Shown here one piece after another: positions 22,063 through 32,561 of a stretch of 64,000 nucleotides of DNA. The stretch is from Capniomyces stellatus (Eukaryota; Kickxellomycota; Harpellomycetes; Harpellales; Legeriomycetaceae), in the NCBI GenBank assembly GCA_001661515.1, contig LUVW01000013.1:596649-660648 (forward strand), given 5' to 3'. Numbering within the stretch: position 1 is the first letter of the stretch; each line of letters opens with the position of its first letter. A program made the translations under genes and the position numbers. The notes beneath the pieces were generated by a model. That model made no database searches. It saw nothing but the letters and a program-made list of their open reading frames with translations, and was not told where the DNA came from.

Positions 22063-24596
22063 TTATTTTGAATCGCCAATTTGCGAAGAGTAAAGTGTTT
22101 TAAGTTCGTCTAAGCACAGCTGGTAAGTTTGCAAGTATGGTTCGTAGTCGCTGTGTTTCAAATTGATTTGTGAGAGTTTTTTCATGTGGGAGTGGGAGGA
22201 AAGTAGCATTCTAAAGTGTCGAGCTTCGTGCGACCCGACAATCGAGACAGCAAGACCGCTGCGCCCAGCACGTGCGGTTCTTCCAACACGATGCACGTAC
22301 TGCGCCATGCTGGACGGTGCATCGTAGTTGATAACCATTTTGACGTTTGTGAGGTCAAGGCCTCTAGCAATAATGTCGGAGCACACAAGAACTTGGATTT
22401 CGTTTGTTGCTGTGAATTTCTTGAGAATCTGCGTTCGTGCTGCTGGTGCAAGGTCGCTTGAGTACTCTTCAACTTTGATTTCCTTGGGTTTATCTCCATT
22501 GCTACCATCTCGACTCTTGTTCTTGCTGTTGTATATCTGGATCAGCCTTGTTAGTCTGTGGGCCGATTCAACTGATTTTGCAAATACTAGAACTGACTCG
22601 GTGTACTCTGTGTCTGTGTTTTCCAACAGGTTTATCAGTGCTATTGGCTTGTTATACGATGAACATACCACATACTTTTCCTAAATTTCCATCAATATTA
22701 CAAGGTTTCCAAATTTAGTTTTTCAATCCAATTGCCGTTATATTTGCCTTTTTCAAAGTTTCATTTTTTCTCATACAAACACATACCCCAGTACCTTCCC
22801 CCCTCCCCTCCCCCCCAACCAAAAAAAAGCACAAATAAAATGAATACATCCATATACTTGTTAACAATATAATACAATGATTTACCGTTAATGTCGATGG
22901 TGTTTCGTACTGTTTAACCACACCACCAAAACCACCCAGCTCTTCATTCAACCCACCACCAACAACCTCGTTATCTCCTCCAAACTCATTCTTTACAGCC
23001 AAGTAAATCGGATGAACCAACCTCAAACTACTAATCAACGATGCATCGTTGGTCAGCGTTGCCGAAAACATCACCTTTTGCACCCTGTTTTTTGGCCGTG
23101 AAAGAATGTACCCATTGTCCCACCGATTATTCCCAACAACCGCATCTGGCACCGGTAAAACCGTGTTTGTCTCGCTTGTTTGCGCCAACACTCCACCTCC
23201 CCCAGTTTCTCTCGCCACCTCCGCTTCTGATTCCGATTCCGAACCACCGCTTTCAAACGCCACAAATATCTTGTTCAACCAGTCTTGGTATCCCTGTGCC
23301 AACAACCTGTCTGCTTCGTCCATCACCTACTCCCAACCCCAATTCAATAAATTTCAAAGTTTTAATTCACGCCTTAATTTACTAAACCCTTGTTTTATAA
23401 CTTTGCAAAGTCTATCTTGTTTTCAATTAATTACCAGAAATTCCACATGTTGAAGCGTAAAGTTCTTAGTCAATGCCAAATGATCTATAAGTCTTCCTGG
23501 TGTGCACACTAGAATATCAACCTTGCTACTACCACCTTTTAATCTAAACAAAAAAACAAAAAAACAAAAAAACAAAAAAACAAATAACAAAAACAAACAT
23601 CAGTTTAAACCCACTCCCACACACAATAATAGGCAAATATAGACAGTCTACACAACGAATTGTATATACTACATTGTATACTGAAACTACTTACATTTCG
23701 TCGCTATACTCAACCAGTGTCGCTTGCTCCTTGGCCAAGGACATTTCTCCAGTCGCTATCCCAACCCGAATATCTGTAAATTTACAAAACGAGTCAAAAA
23801 CCTTCTTCACTTGAATTGCCAAGTCTCTCGTTGGCAACACCACCAATGCCCTCAACCTTCTAACAACCCGGCGGCTCAGTCTCTCCACAATCGGTATCAC
23901 ATACGCCAACGTCTTGCCACTCCCAGTTGGCGCCGAAACACATATGTCCCGCACGTGCTGCCTAAACCTCAACGAGTTGTATGATCCCTTTAGCAATGGA
24001 AGCGTCGCCACCTGCACTGCAAAAAAACTCTCTATTCCTTCCTTCTCGCAGCTTGCCAATGTCTGCTTGCTTAGGCCAAAGCGCGAATCTGTAATGTCTA
24101 TCGTTGTTTTTGAATCTATCAACTTTGGGTTTGCTAACCAATTCGGAATCCCCATCGCTGTGGCTGCCTTCATATCAATGTCTTTTGCTTGCGCCTCTGC
24201 TGAAAAATCAGGGAACTTCATAATTCCCTTGATTTCTTCGTCCCCTAAACTTTCCTCGCCACCTTTCACTACCTCCTCTTCACCCTCTCCCAACTCCGCA
24301 TCATTTTCCTCGCCGATTTCCGCTCCCTCCAATTTGCTACCACTTGCTCCATTTTCTGCATCAATTCCATCAACCTCATCGCCACCCTTTTTTTCGGTCT
24401 TGATCCTTTTAGACACCTTTTCTAATATCTTTGAATACTTGTCAGATTTGTCCTTTCTCTTTTTTTCTTTATCCTTGCCAGTCTTTTCCTTTTTGCTCGC
24501 GTTCCTGCTATCGCTTAGCCCGCCCTCTTCCCCTTTTTCAACTTTGGTGGGTTTCTCTCTTGCCTCTTTGGCACTTTTAGTGCTTTTTTCACCCAT
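22063..24596 (-). CDS. DBP6: DEAD-box RNA helicase, Dbp6/DDX51 type
   Basis: Nucleolar ATP-dependent helicase for 60S subunit assembly. Four exons on the minus strand: 24596-23695, 23543-23435, 23326-22886 and 22680-22063, giving 689 aa; phases agree. The first 150 residues are a charged Lys/Glu-rich extension. IPNWLANPKLID and FFAVQVATLPLL lead into the core. Motif I is SAPTGSGKT (about 221-229), Ia VLPTRDLA, Ib CTPGRLIDHL (exon 2), II VMDEADR (338-344) and III SAT. Exon 4 has IV LVFAKSVESAHRL, V SDIIARGLDL and VI HRVGRTARAGR. Blocks such as RDICVSAPTGSGKTLAYVIP and GEMSLAKEQ are specific to the DDX51/Dbp6 branch rather than other DEAD-box proteins. A Gly/Ser-rich insertion follows motif II. 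The intron at 22681-22885 has a C-rich block (about 22797-22819). Confidence 0.93.
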
Positions 24597-25736
24597 TTTT
24601 AGTCTACGTGTCTATATTTCTCGTGTTTCAAGTACCACCTGCCAATCCACTTTTCTGTATTCAGTAGAATGTCTTGTTTTTTGCTTGACTGTTCGGTTTG
24701 TTTTGCTTTTGGTTTAAAGTTTAGATCTTTGCCGAACTTTAGTTATTTCTTGGAATCTCGAATTTGTTTTAACTGTCTATCGTTTATTACTATTTTTTTT
24801 TGTAAATATTGAACAAATTTATTATTTCACAATGTTTATTGATCCAACATTTTTTTTTTCAATTTCTTGACTCTAGAGCTGAAAAAAAAATAAAAAATAA
24901 AAAATAAAAAATATTCAATGTAAAAATAAAAAATATTCTTAGAGTACCATTGGGTCACTCTAAGGTCAAATCGTTAGTGTTCATTGGGTGTCAAGTTTAA
25001 AATTAAGATTATTGATACTCAACTACTCAGCGGGACCTTGATTGCTGAATATAATTAAGATTGAGGTAGCCAAAAGTCGTTTTACGACAAAACCACAGAC
25101 ACATATTATACTTCTTTTTTTTGGCAGTAACTAGCAGGAAGCTCGCCTTAGTTATACTTTTCATTGTGCTCGTACCCTTTTTATTTAATCTTTTAATGTA
25201 TTAGTTCACATGTTTTTTGTATTTTGTAACAGCAAGAAGAAAAAGGCATGTAGTTGGTAAAAAAAAGCAAAAGAAAGAAATTCAATTATTTTGAGTATTT
25301 CTAATCAGCCAATCAAATTCAAATTTTGGCATAATTACTTAATCTTTAAAAAAAATGGTTCAATTAAATAAACGATATTAATCAATTAAAAAAAAAATTA
25401 AAAAAAGATAAAAGCTAATTTGATCCCTTTAGAAAACGCAAAAGCAAAAGCAAGGCAAAAGCAAAAAGATTTAGAAAAAAAAAACTACAGGCTATTTTCA
25501 TAGGTAACATAGTGGCATAAAGTCAAGTTCAAGTATTTTACAAAATGTAGGAGGCGACTATAAAATATTCGTTTGGTTTCAGTCAATATTTAGAATAGCA
25601 ACAACTTTATTTTCAGGATTAAGAAATATTGAGATTTGATTTATACTTTAAGATTGTTCGTATATTTTAGGATACTTTTAAATTTTTTTTTATTACTATC
25701 GGATCGGATTGATAAAAGAAAAAAAAGAAGAGAACA
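24597..25736. other. Divergent intergenic region, DBP6 / TIM44
   Basis: A 1.1-kb shared 5' region. It contains AATAAAA-type A-rich repeats (24885-24940) and other A/T runs. No gene or RNA is supported. Confidence 0.55.
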
Positions 25737-27724
25737 ATGATTGCGAGTCGAGTTTTTAATATTTCAAAAAGAAACATCAACAAGGCAGTTTTGCCAAGAG
25801 GCATTTATCTGCTGAATTCCAAAACATCATTTCACACAGCCGGAATCAATTACTCAAATGGACACGTCAGTCCCATAAAGGCCTTCAGGGACTCGATCAA
25901 AAAGCAAATGGAAGAGAGCCAGGAGTTCAAGCAGAGTGCCAAGTTGATTGGAGACAAAACCTCAGCTGTTGCGGATTCTGAATCAGTTAAATTGGCTAAA
26001 AAAGCGACCTCAGCGAGTGCAGAGGCTGTCAAAAAGACTGCGTCGGCTGTTGGGGAAGTTATTGGAGAAGGGTTTACAAAGGTTGCTGAGTCGCCTGTTG
26101 TCAAGGCCACCGGGAGTGCAGTAAGAATAAACGATATTTAATAAACAACGCTTGCATTAGTTTTTTTTATTGTCGTTGCAATTGTGAGAAAGGTTAAAAA
26201 AGCAAGGAATTGATTGGGTGAGAGCGGGAGAGATTGTATGTATTCTTTTTTGAAAATGGCAATCAAGTATTAAGATAATAACAAAATGGTGTTTTAGATT
26301 GCGAGCACAGCCAAGGTAGTTGAGAATGTGGCCTCGATTGCAGCAGAACCAATAAAAAAAACAGAGGCATACAAAACTGTTGCATCAAACGTCAGTTCGT
26401 ATGTAAATGAGGTTGGAGGCCGATACGGAGGGTATAAATCAAAGGAAGAGCGTCGTGCTTCCAGAGTGTTGAGCCAGACAAACAGGGCAAAGACATTTGC
26501 AGAATATAGAAAGAACAGAGTGATCCGAGCAGATCCAGAGTAAGAATTGATTTTTATTAATTTCAACATAGTTATGGGACTGGAGTCTGAATTGAGATGG
26601 ATTTGAAACTCCAAGCAGCTTTGAGGTTTAGACGAGCTAAATACTGAATGTGTTTTTGATGTTTACCTAAAACTTTTAAAAGGGCGGGAGAAGGTCTGGT
26701 TATGCACAAGGATTCAAAATGGAAAGAAAGCTGGTCAAACTTCAAATCAAACAGTTCACTGATGCAAAGTAAGCACCGTTGTATTTATAGTAGATGGATG
26801 TTTGGATAGTTTTGGTTCATTTAGGGATATATGAAGCTATTGACCATTGTTGATGAAACCAATTTGACGGAATGAAAAGGGTTTTGCTAAATAAAACATG
26901 AATTGGGATAATATAGACATATTCTCAGCACAGAAAAAGATGGAGGAGAGCGAGAACCCAGTGATCGAGGCAACCAGGGCTGTGAAGGATAGAATCAGAG
27001 GTGTCTTTGGATACTTTATAAACGAAACGGAGTCTGCACAAGCGCTGAGGCAGATCAGAGATCAGATAGATTACTCGTTCAACTTGGACACATTTATCAA
27101 GGACTGTAGACAGTACATTATCCCTGAAGTTATGGATGCGTATCTGCAGGGTGACCAAGAGACATTGAAAGAGTGGTGCTCTGAGGCGTCATACAATGTA
27201 CTAAGTGCTATCATTGTGGCACAAGCTACACAAGGGATTGTTGCGGATTGTAAGATTTTAGACTTGCGAAATGTTGATGTAAGTACTGGTTCAGATAAGC
27301 CTAATTTAATTTGATTAAGTTTATGGGGGAATAGGTGGTATTGGCGGTTACTATACTGGCATTGGTGTTGAGCCGTTTTTTGTTTTTAATTAATTTTGTT
27401 GAATCATGATCAAAATGTAAACCTGCAAGTACTTTTGCACTAACACAGAGTTTGATTGATTGGCGGTTTAATGCAATGTAGTTCCACTCGGCAAAGGTTT
27501 TGGATAATGAGGTGCCAGTGATTATTGTGACATTCCAAACACAAGAAAACAATGTGTTCAGAAACAAGATTTCTGGGGAAATAGTATCAGGCAGTGAGGA
27601 TCTGATCGAAGCATGCCAATACGTTTCGATATTCACAAAGGTTCAAGAAAACATCGATAACCCTATTACTGGTGGCTGGAAAATGATCGATTTGGCCAAG
27701 AATTCGTCTAGACCAACCTGGTAA
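25737..27724 (+). CDS. TIM44: Mitochondrial import motor subunit Tim44
   Basis: Peripheral inner-membrane protein that tethers mtHsp70 to the TIM23 channel. Five exons: 25737-26120, 26298-26539, 26683-26768, 26917-27278 and 27482-27724, giving 438 aa (yeast 431). The N-terminus (MIASRVFNISKRNINKAVLPRG) is basic and amphipathic, a typical presequence. An Ala/Lys-rich helical region follows (exons 1-2), then a linker with SKWKESWSNFKSNSS. The Tim44 C-terminal domain spans exons 4-5: NPVIEATRAVKDRI, FIKDCRQYIIPEVMDAYLQGD, LKEWCSEASYNVL, KILDLRNVDV, VPVIIVTFQTQ and GGWKMIDLA. Junction phases are consistent throughout. The exon 3 acceptor (AAAAG at 26682) is non-TAG but restores the frame. It converges with the uS14m gene. 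Confidence 0.93.
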
Positions 27725-28260
27725 AGTTTTCCAGACATCACAAAAGTTGAGAAAACAACAAAAATAAAAACATTCCAGACAAGACAAGACAAGAGCAAAA
27801 CAAGAGCAATACACAACAAATTACAACGAAGGCCCAAACCCAACACCGTCCATTATCCTCACATTTAACCATCTATACTATTAGTTATTTATCCATCACT
27901 TGGTCATCTAAATATCCCTATTTTATTATTATTGCTATTACTATTGTTATTTCCACAAATAAATAAAAATAGAAATTTAAACTACTATTGAAAAGTTGAA
28001 GTGGTCAAAAATTAAACCGAGTAATTGATTAGTTGAGATCTAATAAAATAAAAAAGGACAATGCGATCAAGTAGTAGTAGTAGTAGTAGTAGTAGTAGCA
28101 ATTATCTGATAATCACACGTTTTGGTTTTGTATTTGTATTTCCTTTGACTTTTAATTTATTGTTTTTTTTATAATTTTTCTTTTAATCACATTTATTTGC
28201 CCACGCATCTTTCAATACGCTCTAAGACCGTGTTCAATGTTTCTGGGTTGGATATATAAG
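27725..28260. other. Convergent intergenic region, TIM44 / uS14m
   Basis: No gene. It contains ACAAGACAAGAC/AAAACAAGAGC-type imperfect repeats (27776-27805) and a GTA trinucleotide run at 28071-28099. Confidence 0.6.
28071..28099 (+). repeat. GTA trinucleotide microsatellite
   Basis: Nine to ten perfect GTA units in the TIM44/uS14m spacer. Confidence 0.92.
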
Positions 28261-28578
28261 TTACCAACATGCTTTTTGGACACCGGGCAGGCTACCAGCA
28301 AGAGCTTTCAATCTGAATTGGAATCTGCACATTTTCCAATCTCCCATAATCCCACGACCTCTACCAGACTCCAAACATCTGTTTCTGATGGCAGTTGGAT
28401 TGGCGTTTCTTTTGACTCTGGTTAATGCCAATTGTGCCTGGATTCTTGTTCGTGTTGGTAGGGTTGTGTTTCTTGACATGTATCTCCAGATCATTCGTTC
28501 CGTTTCCTTTTCGACAACAGCCTTTCTAGCCAACATGTCTCTGAACACTCTTTGATTCATAAATATTCCGGTACTCAT
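28261..28578 (-). CDS. MRP2: Mitochondrial small-subunit ribosomal protein uS14m
   Basis: Component of the mitoribosomal small subunit (bacterial S14 family, yeast Mrp2). Single exon, 105 aa, close to the usual 100-115. Family features: RVFRDMLARKAVVEKE near the N-terminus, the central NPTAIRNRCLESGRGRGIM corresponding to the NRC..TGR.RG signature, and the C-terminal FRFxxLAxxGxLPGVxKASW pattern, here QFRLKALAGSLPGVQKACW. The zinc-binding cysteines of some bacterial S14 forms are absent, as in most mitochondrial homologues. The second ATG (seven residues in) is an alternative start. Confidence 0.9.
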   Translation of the reverse strand: MSTGIFMNQRVFRDMLARKAVVEKETERMIWRYMSRNTTLPTRTRIQAQLALTRVKRNANPTAIRNRCLESGRGRGIMGDWKMCRFQFRLKALAGSLPGVQKACW

Positions 28579-29195
28579 TTTGCTGCGTTACTTTTTTGAT
28601 TTCTCGGTTTGACCTTGTATTTTCTCGTTATATTCAAGGGATTGGTGGATAAAGGAAATGTAGATCGTTTTTGGTGTTGGATTTTCTTGACTTTTATTTC
28701 GATTTTTTTATTCCAGATAGTTTATTTAAGAGATAAGATCTTTTTTTTTCTCACTTGGTCTTTCAAATCCATTAAACAACCTCAGCCTATAAGTATCAGG
28801 GATAACATCCAAAACCTGGTATTTTTTTTTGTTTCTTTTTCAAGTAGTTTGCTTTTAAATTAATTTTTGATTCAACATTATGAGAGGTTTGGGCCAATAA
28901 AATACCAATAAATAGTTTGTTAATCGAGAGTAAAAAAAAAAAAAGGAAAAGCTGGAATATATATATGTTTTTTTATTATTGAAATTGGAATGTATATTTT
29001 TATTGCAAGTTAAAATCAATATCAGCATTCTGCATTCAATAAAAGCGAAAAAGCTAAAAAATTAAAGCAAAGTTTGGTTTTGATAAAAGTAATAAAAAAA
29101 AAGTAAAAAGTAAAAAGTAAAACGCTAGGGGATGGGACAGTAGCAAACAAACGAAATATAACAAAAGGGTTAAAGAAACGACACAGCAACAACGA
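28579..29195. other. Intergenic, uS14m 5' side / CLF1 3' side
   Basis: AT-rich 617-bp spacer between two minus-strand genes. It would hold the uS14m promoter and the CLF1 3' end. The open frame 28609-28863 (+) is Phe/Ile/Leu-rich and has no family signal. Confidence 0.55.
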
Positions 29196-31807
29196 TCAGT
29201 CTGAATCCGAGGCATTTTTGGGGCTGGAGTTGTGGTTTTTGACATCAGATCCGTTTTCGGAGGTGTTTTCGGTAGTGGCGGTGTTTGAATCAGTAGATAT
29301 CTCGGCCATTTTCTGCTTCCACTGTCTAGCCATTGCCAAGAGTTTAAGGTTGGGCTGTTGGGTCTGGTCGTCTGGGAACAAAAAGTCGACATACTCTTCC
29401 CAACATCCATCGTCAAGCAGTCTGCGCTTCTTGACGCGTTTTGGCATGAGGTTGTCGATACTTTGCAAGGATTCAGCGTTTCCAAACTGCAGCTCAAACT
29501 TGCGTCTTGCTTCAAGCAACAGCACGCGTTGGTCGTTTAGGCCAGCAACCTTAAAGTGGTTGTACCCCTTATCAAACACAGAGCGAACAAAGCCAAGATC
29601 CCTTTCGCTGGAGTTTTCGTCGATCAGCGAGATCTCAAAGCCAGTGTAGCTGATCCACACCTTTATGTGATCTGTTCTAGATAGCAGTCTTTCGTAAAGC
29701 AAACGAGCGTTTTTGTTTTCATGCTCGGATATTTCAAAGTCTATATACGATTTCCACAGCAGTTCAGGCATATCAAGCTCGGTCTGTGAAACCGCCAGCT
29801 CGTAGATTGCCCTTGATCGGTCAGACTCGCCCAGCAATGACTCCATCTTGGCAAACTCAATCCATGACGAGCAGTTGTCTGGACTGTGCTCAAGCAGCTT
29901 GGTGTACAGAATCCGTGCCCGGTCAAACTCCCTCAGCAAAAGCTCAATTTCAATGTACCCGCGAAACAGCCGTGGCTTGGGACACATCCCTATTGCCCGT
30001 CCCAAAGCTTTTCTTGCAGCTGTCAGGTTCAGCTGTCTGATCTCAAAGTTCGCATACTGCAGCCATGCTTTCGCAAAGGTAAAGGTGCGGTGCGGGATCA
30101 CACCAAGACACGCGGTATACACCTGCCGAGCTCTTTCAACATCGTTTGCGCTCTGCTCCTCAAACGCTGCGTACAACAGCCACAGATAAATGTACCGCTT
30201 CCACATTCTCTTTTCTTTGACCACAGGAACCGCTGCTATTGCCTTTTCATACGCCTCACGTGCCGATTCTACATCGCCCATACTCTCCTCTAACTGCGTC
30301 AAGTCCAGCCATATGTTGTAGTCGTACGGCTTTTCTTGGAGCTGTTTTTCGTACTGCTGTCTCCGTTTTGATGCAACCACATTCTCAATATCCTCCTTTG
30401 CCCCAAACTGCTTTTCAAAAAGTGTGTATTGGTTGTACAGCGCCAATGACTGTGACTTTGGCAGGCTTTCTAGGCCGTACTTGTAAATCACTCTAGCTCT
30501 TTCTATCTCTTTAAGCTTTGTTTCAAACTTTGCAAATCCAATAAACACATGCTGGCTCATGTGCTCCTTTCCTAATCTGTCCAACGCCATCCCAAAAATC
30601 TCTCTTACTTTTTCTATCAGAACATGTATTTGTGTTTGTATTCCATATTAACCATTTGTATTTCATTATATCTATTTCATTATATCTATTTACGCTTTTT
30701 TTGATTCAATCATGTGTTGTCAACAGGTCCATAGAATCTATAGAAACTTGGAATCGTGGTTACCTATATTTCCATGCTCCTCTACTAATCTAGCCCATTT
30801 CAGCCAGTTTTTAGGCTCAGGGTGGACAAAAACAAACCTCTCCAAAATATTTTCGCTCTTTTCGTACTCGCCATACCGCTTTTCAAACTTGACATACGCA
30901 TTCCAAGCCGCCTCGTCAGGCTCCCACTTCATCCACCTTTCAAACACCTGTCGAGCTCCCATTATGTTGCCCAGCATCTCCTCCATATAAGTATACCGAT
31001 ACCAAAACTGGCTGACTCGAGGCAAAAGCGTCACTGCCCGGTCAAACAGGTTTCTTGCCAAATTGATGTTTTTGTGCTTCATCTCCATTTCTGCATACTT
31101 CAAGTACAATGTCTGGTTCCTTGAATCGGAATCCAACGCTCTTTCGTACACAGACCTCGCTCTAAATAAAACCAAATTGTGTTTCACCAATCAGTTAAAC
31201 CAAAGCTACGCACACATACACTCAAGGTTTACCACATACTCTTAAAACCAGCAAGCCAAATACATCCCGAAATATACATTACCTTGCCAACTCGTTCTGA
31301 CTCTCCTCCCAGCTAGCATATCTTAACCAGGTCCCGATATTTAATCTATTTTTTCTAATGCTATCCTCGTACTCTTTGCGCTTACGCATTCGATAATCAG
31401 CCAGTTCCTCACCATCTACCACTTTCTGCTCTGGTGGCCTAAATATCGCCTCCTTACGCTCCTGTACTTCACGCAACAGCTGTTCTGCTGTGATTTGCAC
31501 TGGCGCGGCGTTTTTGTTTTTAATCTAGGTTACATTTTAATTTAATTTATCAACTTTTTTTTTCATTTCCATTCGCAAATTTCCTTTTTCTTAAAAAATT
31601 TAAAAAACTGTTGGGTCTTTTCGGATTTATAAATATACGTTTGTAGTATATCAGTAACCAAGTAGTAGTATGTAGCCAAAATCACGCGTTTTGAGTTGGT
31701 ATTGTAAGCTTTCTCAAGCGTGATGTCTGTCTTTAATTTACCTTTGGTGGCTTGGCCGATCGATCGTAGCCTCCTGGCACCATTTTGTCATCGACTTTGT
31801 CTGCCAT
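29196..31807 (-). CDS. CLF1: Pre-mRNA splicing factor Clf1/Crooked-neck (HAT repeats)
   Basis: Scaffold of the Prp19-associated (NTC) complex needed for spliceosome activation. Four exons on the minus strand: 31807-31742, 31524-31283, 31161-30764 and 30613-29196, giving 707 aa (yeast Clf1 687; human CRNKL1 core similar). The tiny first exon encodes [22 protein letters not shown]; exon 2 resumes [19 protein letters not shown], matching the conserved (V/I)[13 protein letters not shown] start. HAT (half-a-TPR) repeats follow across the protein: [57 protein letters not shown] units and others. The C-terminus has [28 protein letters not shown], then [15 protein letters not shown], as in all Clf1 proteins. 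Junctions are all in phase. Directly upstream on the same strand lies PRP45. Confidence 0.96.
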
Positions 31808-32561
31808 TTTGTATATAACAGTCCCTCTTGGTCTCTCTATAGAATTGCCTTTCTGTTATGTCTTTCCTACCGTTTTATTTCGACCTGTTTTTGTAAGTTC
31901 TACGTGTACTTTAGGCCTTCGATATAAAATCAATCCGTTTTAACGAGTCTTTTTAGTATTCCGTTTCCAACAACTAAATCCAATTGTATTTTGTTTTAAT
32001 CAAAGAGAACAAGAAAAAGAAATAAAAGTAAAGTCAAAATTCAAAATTCAAAGCCAAAACAATCGGAATTAAGATAACTTGACTTTATGCCTCATTTATT
32101 CTGTATCGATTTTAATTGTTTCTTAAGGTTGTTTTTTTTTTGTTCAAGTGTTTTTTTTTTTCCAATCTAGTTGGTAATAACGGATTTTTAAAAAAAGAAA
32201 AAATCAACCAATTAATGCAGAAACCAATTAATGCAACAACATTTCAGTGCTCTAATATTATCGCGGGCTTCTTTTTTTCTGTAATTTTTTTCAAAAGTGA
32301 AATTTTCGCGTAAAGCCCGCACAACCCGCAAACCAACATAGAATGATTTGCACAGTATACCAAGTTGATTTAAATTGAGGTTTATTTGAGAAATATCTCA
32401 AAGTTAATAATTAAAATCAGAGAGCAAAAAGCAATAGAAAAAGAAAAGCAGGAAGGTTAATATAAAGTTAATAAAACAAGATAAACTAGTAAATGATAAA
32501 TCAGGAATAAAAAGAAAGGGTTAAAAAGAAAGGGTTAAAAAGAAAAGAGAGAGAAAAAAAA
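31808..32561. other. CLF1 promoter / PRP45 3' region
   Basis: A 754-bp spacer between head-to-tail splicing-factor genes. It contains a direct repeat of AACCAATTAATGCA (32207-32220 and 32222-32235), a GC-rich inverted repeat (32263-32270 with 32313-32320) and poly-A/T tracts. No gene. Confidence 0.6.
32263..32320. repeat. GC-rich inverted repeat (hairpin, 8-bp arms)
   Basis: GCGGGCTT at 32263-32270 is the perfect reverse complement of AAGCCCGC at 32313-32320, separated by 42 bases that are T/A-rich. GC-rich arms stand out in this AT-rich spacer. The function is not known. Confidence 0.6.
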
